64,000 nucleotides of DNA from contig BDDD01001781.1 in the NCBI GenBank assembly GCA_001972305.1, forward strand, positions 45,114 through 109,113, written 5' to 3'. Both the position numbers and the translations under genes were made by a program. Below are positions 57,893-64,000 of the stretch, piece after piece (positions within the stretch are counted from its first letter, which is position 1; every line of letters starts with the position of its first letter). The notes below the pieces were generated by a model that saw only the letters and a list, made by a program, of their open reading frames with translations, had not been told where the DNA came from and did not search any database. Origin of the DNA: Cephalotus follicularis. Lineage: Eukaryota; Streptophyta; Magnoliopsida; Oxalidales; Cephalotaceae.

Positions 57893-58760
57893 TTTCTAAT
57901 TTTTGTTTCCTCTTTCTATTTTACAAGTTGCAGGTGGTTGAAGATACTAAACTCATCCATAGTCATCAGCTGGTGCCACGTTTTAGTGTTGTTGACAAGT
58001 TTCCATAACACCCGTCAAGTTTAAAATCAATTCACACCATTGCTCTATTCTAATCGACACGTATCACACACCTGTCCATGTGCAAAGCGTCAAAAGTTTC
58101 GTTTGAGCGTCGACGGTTAAACACAAAGCGTCGAAGCTTTCTCTTTTGGCATCAGCGGTTTGGCGCCATTTTTTGTTTCATTAAACTCTATTCAACGAAC
58201 TTCCAATTTAGTTCAATTTAGTCCAAATGCAATACAATTAAACCCTCATTTGATCCAATAATAACAATTAACTCAATCCAATGGACAATTAAGCATTTAT
58301 TTCAAATCAATGTATAATTTATTCATCATTTATACAACATACATTAAATTTTAAATCTGCGGTTATTACAGATACAGAGTGTGATGACTGTGACAAATCG
58401 TATAAGTAGACATGCTATGTCTATACAGAGTGTGTTGAATGACAAACCGTATGAGTAGACATCCATCAATTTCATGCAAGCACCATTCATTCAACAATAT
58501 TCTTATTCACGGACAAAGTGTATATGGATATTAATCAGACATGCAAAGTATGTTTGAACTTGGAAAATTGAAGAACAAATAAAAGGTTCAAGGATTTTTG
58601 TTGATTGAGTTTCTTTGTACATCTGGGTGTTGTTCTAACCCAAAAAACCTTGAAAGTTTAGCTAGAAAACATTGAAATAAAAACTGTAAAAACTAAAGAA
58701 AGAAAGAGAGAAAGGCCACAATCGGCTGAGAGAGGTTATGTTCCTCTAGGGTTCTTCTTT

Positions 58761-58773
58761 CCTTTATATAGCC
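58761..58773 (-). promoter_or_regulatory. Putative TATA box of A1 LTR
   Basis: Minus strand GGCTATATAAAGG, about 880 bp from the LTR start, conserved in the 3' LTR at 39863-39875. It is the best core promoter match in the LTR; the start of transcription would be about 30 bases to its left. Confidence 0.65.
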
Positions 58774-58934
58774 TTACAATCCTATGCATAAAAGGAAAGA
58801 AAATCCCTCAACATTCTTACATAAATTACAACAAAAAATTTCCTAAAATACAAAGTCAAATGTGCTAGAAAATTCTTATAATTGCCGGCAAAACCATGCT
58901 CACGTGCGCAACTTACCATGCAGAACAGACCACT

Positions 58935-59060
58935 AAGCGTCAACACTTTCGAAGTAAGCATTGTCGCTTATAACATTTTGTTTGAACCAAAGCGCTGACA
59001 TTTGCATATAACAGTTGGCGCTTGAATGGTTAAGCGTCGACGGTATCATTTTAAGCGTCG
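58935..59060. repeat. Middle CGTCGACG word cluster of A1 5' LTR
   Basis: Contains aagcgtcaacacttt, aagcattgtcgctt, aaagcgctgacattt, aagcgtcgacggta and aagcgtcgccactc. More degenerate than the outer clusters. The 3' LTR equivalent is 40028-40150. Confidence 0.7.
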
Positions 59061-59387
59061 CCACTCAACACAATTTTTTTTAGCTTTGACGGCAGAGACC
59101 TTGTGAGAGTTGAAAGCAAAGCGTCAGACTAGCAGACTATATATATCAATGCAATGCATAGCCTGGCAGAGCATACTTGAGACAAGAAAACGTAGACCTC
59201 ATTACAGTTGAAGATCATACTAGAGAAAATGGCAAAGCAGCAAAGTGGTAGACTTGCGGTGTTGGTAATGGGGCAGAGCAGACTATGAAATGCCATTAAC
59301 GTAGCACAGAACTTGGTAAGATTAAGGCAGATTTGATAAAACATAGCAACCTTGAAGAGCATGTGGTCTAGTGCATAGAAACTCTTA

Positions 59388-59468
59388 AGCGTCGACACTT
59401 TCTTTAAAACCGGTAACGTTTTATATCTAAGTGTAGACACTTTGAATGAACCCGTCGACGCTTTGATG
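59388..59468. repeat. CGTCGACG word cluster near the start of A1 5' LTR
   Basis: Contains aagcgtcgacacttt, accggtaacgtttt, aagtgtagacacttt and cccgtcgacgcttt at about 20-21 bp steps. Confidence 0.8.
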
Positions 59469-59649
59469 AAAATTCTGCATAACTGAAGCTTTAGTCTCTT
59501 AAATTTTTGCCAATTGAACTAGTATTAATGCACTTTGATCATTTTGCCCTTGTTGCTAAAAATCAATAGAATACAACCGCAGTAATATGTTCCAAGAATA
59601 AAAACATAATAATTAAATCCTTCAAAAGAACATATTTTTATGCTAAACA

Positions 59650-59815
59650 GTGGTCTGACCTCAAGCAACGAGGCCTGATTTCAGGCCGTGAGGTTTGACC
59701 TTAAGGTATGACTTTCAAGGAGCGAGGTCTTACCTCAAGCACCGAGGTCTGCCATCATGCAACGAGGTTTGCCTTCAAGCAGTGAGGTCTGCCTTCAAGG
59801 AGCGAGGTGTGACGA
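59650..59815. repeat. GAGGTCTGACCTC word array, right half
   Basis: Continues the array interrupted by A1, with ggtctgacctcaagcaacg, gaggtttgacc, gaggtcttacctcaagc, gaggtctgcc and gaggtgtgac. Steps are about 20-21 bp. It ends near 59813. Confidence 0.87.
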
Positions 59816-61929
59816 CGCAAGTCCATTTTGGCTATTGCACTCTTTGGTTTTGGGCCTTGGAAGAAATCTTTTTTTCTTTTGTTTTGTAAAGGTGGGCCTT
59901 ATGTGTTTGGGCTGGTTAGGTTTATGTTTTGTTTGGCTTCTTCCGATTTTGGCTCACGGACGTTGAGGAATTGTGCATGTGGGTATGGTAGGTTGTGTAA
60001 GGGATTTACAGTGTCCCATCTTGTCAAGCACACAACTTTCACGTCAAGGTAGTATAAGCATTAAGGAGCCGTTGTATTAGTGGTTGGTGCCAAAAGTGTG
60101 TTGGTTAAGAGAAGTGTATATTCTCTGTGCTTCATCTTTCCTTCTGAAGTTTCCTTTGGCGAAGGTGAGTTTTGTTGTGAATATCTGGACCTTGAGTTCA
60201 TTGAGGTGACCTATTCCTTTCTTCCTCTTCTTTCCTCTGTTTAGTTTTGCTATGTGCATGCTAAACCTCCCATTCACGGTGGAGTCAGAGATGGCAGTGG
60301 CGATCCTGCTAGTCTATGGTGGATTCTTGAGCAATGTGGATGGTCAGGATGATTGTCCGAGGAGATGATCATGCATGTAGGCTTCATGCATGTTTTGCTA
60401 TGCTTTTGTTACAGACTGCGATAAGTCTGTGTTTGTTTGTTTCTTGTAGCCGCGGAGCTGAGTGTTGATCCTGAGCTATAGGAAGCTGTGGGGTACAGTA
60501 CGATTAAGTGGTGAGTCGGACATTCCTTTCTTTTACCTTGAACTGTTGAAAGTCTTGAGCTTATTCGTGTCCTCTGAATATTTCCTTTTCATGGTGTCTC
60601 ATTTCTGGGAGTTATTCATTCCTTTGGTTTTGATATATATTTCAGTTGGTAGATTTTTGAGCTGGTGAGCTTGATGTTCTAGGACATGTTTTCCCCTAAT
60701 TTATCCTGTTATTATATAATTCTAGATACTAGGTAGAGGGATAAAGTAATGACCGAGCACGACAAGGTGAGGGCGAGCAAGCGTGGATTTCCCCCTCTCA
60801 TAACTGCAGTGGCATTGGTCTATGATACGCTGTAAGAGTGACTGCCCCCAGGTTCCTATTCCTGGATCTGCACATTTCTGTTGTCTATGATGGGATGTGA
60901 GTATGAGTGCAGCCGAGGATCCGCTCCTCTTCACAACAGGCCTTGTAGGATGCTCTACTATGAGATTCCCGACGATGGATGGCTCTTGTAGTGATTCGCC
61001 GACCTCTCAGTCTTTGTTCTTATACGTGATTGCAGACTAGAGTGGTGCCCGAGTAGTGATACGCTGGCCCCTCGATCGATGTTCTCGATCTGCTTGTCTC
61101 TCGGAGGCTGGGTTCGACACTGATCCGTCGACACCTCTGATAGAAGACCCAGACATGTGGCTCCCTGTACCGGTATATGATAGGTGGTGCACATCCTGTA
61201 AGCCCATGATCTTCATCTCCAAGTTTGTGGTGGACTGTGAGATTACCACCGTGAAATTCGGTGCCAGCAAATGTATGGATATGGCAGAGGTGGTTCCAGC
61301 CGAGGTGGTTTGGGTAAGGTGATAGGTACCAGTATTCCTCTGATCAATTTGATCCCTAGAGTCCTTGATCCTCTTTGTTCGGTCCTCGGGATATTTATTT
61401 TGGACACTTGCTTAATTTCTGTCTCTCTTGCTTTTGTTCTTGGTATTATTGATTTTATATACATGTCTCACTATGTTTCATACTCCAAGTAGTCTGTTGA
61501 TTTCTTGTTGAGCATCCTCAGTGTTTGAGCTTTGGTTAGTTGTTGGCCAGTTGGGCATAACCTTTTGCTCAGCGTCCAATACTCGTCAGGCGCTTAAGGA
61601 AAGATTCTTTTCCCCTCTCACTAGTCTTTGGACTAACCCCCTCTCAGGTTGTTTTGCAGTTGAGGTACAGGTGAAGTTTTCCTATCGTTGGACCACTTTA
61701 AGGATATTTTGCGAGATAGACCACGGAGCATGCATTTTCCATGTCCTTCTCAGCCAACCTTTCCTTCATGCATTGGGAGCATATCTTTGGGTTGTATTTT
61801 TGTATTTTGTTTTGTAAACAATTCTTGTATGAACTTTTGAAAAGGATTTCATGTATGATTTTCCTGGATGTTTTTAATGCTATTTCATATATTTTTCTTC
61901 TCGGCTTGTGTTATCTGTGTGATCTTAAG
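59816..61929. other. Unclassified DNA between word array and A2
   Basis: No polyprotein or host exon could be supported. It is more pyrimidine-rich on the plus strand than the rest and has several short overlapping frames (59695-60052, 61056-61492) on both strands without domains. It has the look of an LTR or leader of an element (long T/C-rich stretches, and it carries a word array at its left border), continuing the unclassified unit 35857-38965, but the ends were not found. Confidence 0.45.
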
Positions 61930-62140
61930 TGTTTAGCATAAAAATGTGTTGTTTTTAATGCGTTATTTGTGATATTATTATGCTTGGAATAGACTACTTT
62001 TGTTGTGTTATATTGATTTTCAGGTACAAGTGCAAAATGACCAAAGTGCAAGAATACTACCCAAAAGTGTGTAAATTGGAGCTTGAAAGAGTAAAGATTG
62101 AAGAATGGACTAATCTAACAGAAAAAAAAGAGCAAACGCG

Positions 62141-62425
62141 TCGATGTCTATCATACACATCGATGTCTTTTCTGGGTCTATAGCAAAAGCATCGACGTCT
62201 TTGGATAAGGATCGACGTCTTTTCTGGGCAACACAAAGAACTATGAACAAGGGAACGACGTCTTTCATCATAGGGATCGACGTCTTTGTGTAAAATTGAC
62301 CTGTAACTTAGGACCAGAAGGGATCAACGTCTTTCATCTAAAGGGTCGACGTCTTTCAAGCGCATCTCAGCAAAACGCGACTTTTACAAGAAGACATCGA
62401 CGCCTTTCAAAAGAAGTCGACGCCT
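62141..62425. repeat. TCGACGTCTTT word array in A2 LTR
   Basis: TCGACG or TCGATG cores start at 62141, 62160, 62192, 62212, 62255, 62277, 62324, 62346, 62397 and 62417. Intervals 19, 32, 20, 43, 22, 47, 22, 51, 20: words come in pairs about 20-22 bp apart. The core palindrome here is GACGTC rather than GTCGAC. Confidence 0.88.
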
Positions 62426-62811
62426 TCCTCTGCAGCAGAAATAGAAAGATTAGATTTTTGCCATATTTTGTAACTAGGATTACTTTATTTACGTTTTTGA
62501 TCTGTTTTGTAGTATATAACAATAGGTGGCCGGCCAAAACATGTATGTAGTGTAAGTAGAGGCTGTGGAACCCTAATTTCTTTTATCAATTCAGTTTTTG
62601 TTTCACAATGTTTAGTAGCTAAACTTTTTAAGGTTTTAGGGAATAACAAAGCCTAGATTGTTATTGTTTCAATTCCATCAATAAAAATCTTTGAATATTT
62701 GATTTGTTCTTCAATATTTCTGCCTTCGCACACACTTTGTCTGTCTGATTAAAATCAACAAACATCTTGTCGGTGAAGCTGAAAGTTGGTGAATAAATGG
62801 TGCTTAATTCA

Positions 62812-62980
62812 ACGGAGTCTACTCATACGATTTGTCGCAACGAACACACTTCATATAGACCTAGCATGTCTACTCATACGCCTTGCCGTCGTTATCATGC
62901 AGTACTTCGTATAGACCTAGCATGTCTACTCATACGTCTTGTCATCACCGCCGCACTTCGTATAGACCTAGCTGCCGCTG
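62812..62980. repeat. Tandem 'GTCTACTCATACG' repeats in A2 LTR
   Basis: The phrase gtctactcatacg occurs at about 62817, 62867 and 62925, and 'cttcrtatagacctagc' follows each at about 62850, 62906 and 62956; period about 50-58 bp. It is the reverse complement of the A1 repeat 'cgtatgagtagac', which fits the opposite orientation of the two elements. Confidence 0.88.
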
Positions 62981-63225
62981 ATTATCAAGGTATGATCGTT
63001 GAACTTCATGGAATTGAACTTCTAAACCCTAAAACCACTTTTCAATTATATCTTTTTCTTAGCTTTTATTCATTAGTTTGATAGTTTATCTTGAAATTGG
63101 TATACTTCGCCTAGGTTGGATAGATTATAACTAGTTTATGTTTCCCTGTGTTCAACCCGTTACTGCATGATCCGTGCACTTGCGGCCATAAATTTTAAAA
63201 CATTCTTTTTACGTGAACAAGTTTT

Positions 63226-63243
63226 TGGCGCCATTGCCGGGGA
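63226..63243 (+). other. A2 primer binding site (tRNA-Asp type)
   Basis: TGGCGCCATTGCCGGGGA lies six bases after the LTR end and differs by one base from the standard Athila tRNA-Asp primer site. Confidence 0.93.
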
Positions 63244-63522
63244 AACGGTTTAAATTAGTTTAAATTTATTCGACTGATTCATAGTATTTATTTTTGTGTT
63301 TTTCTAACAATTCCAATTTAATTTAAATAGGTTCAGCAAAACTTTTAACAAACCCTAACCTCATTTGCATAATCTTTAATAAATTCTAACTTAGATAATT
63401 AGGTTCAGCATAAATTTTAACAACATTTTAACTTCATCATTGCATAACCTTTAACAATTTTCTAACCTTAGATAAATTAGGTTTCTTGCATTAGCTTAGG
63501 TTCTCTGACTTAGTTTTAGTTT

Positions 63523-63807
63523 ATGACCGATTGGGTGCGTGGTCCAAACCATCGCTTAGAAAGTATTAATCAACCAAGACCAATGGCGGACGCACGCCCA
63601 CTTCAAACTCTTCGCGATAAATTCTACCCTGCTAGGACAGCGCAACCATCCAGTATCCTGTTGCCTACACCTAACGGAAACAATTTTGAGTTAAAATCAC
63701 AGTTCATTAGCATGCTCCCGCACTTTCATGGTGGTTGGCGAAATCATCCAAACTTCTCATGGAGTCAAGGGCAAAACATGCGAGGACAATCAAGCTTTTT
63801 GGGGTAG
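63523..63807 (+). pseudogene. A2 gag, internally deleted
   Basis: The frame begins MTDWVRGPNHRLESINQPRP, contains MADARPLQTLRDKFYPARTA and FELKSQFISMLPHFHG, then continues in frame directly with GWRNHPNFSWSQGQNMRGQS and a stop. In A1 these two blocks are separated by several hundred codons of capsid (compare 55076-54900 with 54200-54100). Most of the capsid is therefore deleted with the frame preserved. After the stop (63807) related text continues (PSSFPSQSTPHKTFPRFS, SFPPQNHFSNQQTSG) to the end of the window. Confidence 0.87.
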
Positions 63808-64000
63808 CCTTCTAGCGTTGGTGCCCCACCTCAACACCATTCGGGATAACCTTCGAGCTTCCCTAGCCAGTCTACACCACATAAGACATTTCCAAGGTTC
63901 TCCCAAAATTCAAACACTATTCGACCATCCTTCCCACCACAAAATCATTTCTCAAATCAACAAACATCGGGTTTGCCGAACTAAAAGGATGAGACATCTA

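Larger units (their letters stand above)
55947..58370 (-). mobile_element. Solo L3-type LTR (2424 bp) in A1 5' LTR
   Basis: Plus-strand ends TGTCACACCCC and GGTTATTACA; flanks aatac (55942-55946) and gatac (58371-58375) are a 5-bp duplication with one mismatch. The empty site is seen in the A1 3' LTR at about 39468-39480. By block order (for example 'gccaactcgtgg', 'gatgatgttagaaaagg', 'gtccttgaaaacc') it is an L3 relative in reverse orientation. It has a TA/TG microsatellite, a TC tract at 57858-57892 and word clusters at 57187-57335 and 58085-58165. Confidence 0.92.
38966..59649 (-). mobile_element. A1: Athila-like Ty3/gypsy element with nested insertions
   Basis: A1 runs on the minus strand: 5' LTR 59649-55414, PBS of tRNA-Asp type, gag, protease, truncated pol, 3' untranslated part, PPT, 3' LTR 40751-38966. 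Flanks gaggt (38961-38965) and gtggt (59650-59654) are a 5-bp duplication with one mismatch, and the array GAGGTCTGACCTC continues on both sides. Nested in it are C1 (42166-52218) and a solo L3 LTR (55947-58370). Removing these leaves about 8.2 kb, well below the length of a complete Athila, because RT, RNase H and integrase are nearly all deleted. Confidence 0.92.
55414..59649 (-). mobile_element. A1 5' LTR, split by a solo L3 LTR
   Basis: The plus-strand ends are tgttcacgattt at 55414 and atgctaaaca at 59649, so the minus strand has TG...CA termini. Without the nested 2.42-kb solo LTR it is about 1.81 kb, matching the 3' LTR. Word clusters lie at 55612-55702, 58935-59060 and 59388-59465. 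A TATA box lies at 58761-58773. Confidence 0.92.
61930..63219 (+). mobile_element. A2 5' LTR (1290 bp), Athila-like
   Basis: Starts TGTTTAGCATAAAAATG and ends TTTTACGTGAACA, next to the PBS. Both ends match A1 (TGTTTAGCATAAAAATA and ATCGTGAACA), so A1 and A2 belong to related families, yet the middle differs and the word array uses a different word. The candidate left duplication is ttaag (61925-61929). The right end of the element is outside the window. Confidence 0.88.

Noticed and set aside
59695..61492. A possible host gene between the word array and A2
   Set aside because: Many short overlapping frames on both strands, no splice-consistent exon set, and the stretch begins inside a repeat array. 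Kept as unclassified.

Overview
This window looks like intergenic heterochromatin from a large, repeat-rich flowering-plant genome. I found no host gene, rRNA or tRNA gene. Almost every stretch I could classify is an LTR retrotransposon or a piece of one, and the elements are nested inside each other. Evidence for a plant comes from the lineages: Tekay/Del-like chromoviruses, Athila-like Ty3/gypsy elements primed by tRNA-Asp, and a long-LTR Ty1/copia element. The species cannot be read from the sequence. L1 to L5 are my own labels for LTR families, and A1, A2, C1, G1 and G2 for individual elements.

Layout. 1-3452 holds LTR pieces (L3-like, a copia-like LTR, an L4 LTR). 3453-9398 is the 5' half of a minus-strand chromovirus, G1 (broken gag-PR-RT-RNase H, then its 5' LTR of family L1); its integrase was cut off by the L4 LTR. 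9399-14569 is an L2 LTR split by a solo L1 LTR (11071-13598). 15508-35856 is a second minus-strand chromovirus, G2, flanked by a 5-bp duplication (gccag/gctag). Its 3' LTR holds a Russian-doll nest: solo L3 LTR (16361-26470, duplication caaat), inside it a solo L4 LTR (18748-25926, gtagt/atagt), and inside that a deleted L5 chromovirus (18855-23270, cccaa). 35857-38965 is unclassified and ends in a 20-21-bp word array. 38966-59649 is an Athila-like minus-strand element, A1 (gaggt/gtggt), inserted inside that array. A1 carries copia element C1 (42166-52218, plus strand, caata/taata) and, in its 5' LTR, a solo L3 LTR (55947-58370, aatac/gatac). C1's 3' LTR carries a 407-bp TRIM-like solo LTR (49703-50109, atgag). 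61930-64000 is the 5' LTR, PBS and start of a deleted gag of a second Athila element, A2, on the plus strand.

The most striking signal is not a gene. Most of the LTR families, gypsy and copia, chromovirus and Athila, carry clusters of a short palindromic word with variable sequence between the words. The words recur at about 21 bp, sometimes 28, 31 or 42 bp. The word differs by family: CGTCGACG-type (copia-like LTR, L1, L3, A1), AGTCGACTG-type (L2, L4), TCGACGTC-type (A2) and GAGGT-CTG-ACCTC (host of A1). Sister families with otherwise similar LTRs (L1 versus L2, L3 versus L4, A1 versus A2) carry different words, and word number differs between the two LTRs of a single element. I regard this as the candidate undescribed system of the window.

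All coding regions are broken by stops, frameshifts or deletions, so no element here is autonomous. In G2 nearly all in-frame stops are CAG to TAG changes, as expected from long-term CHG methylation.
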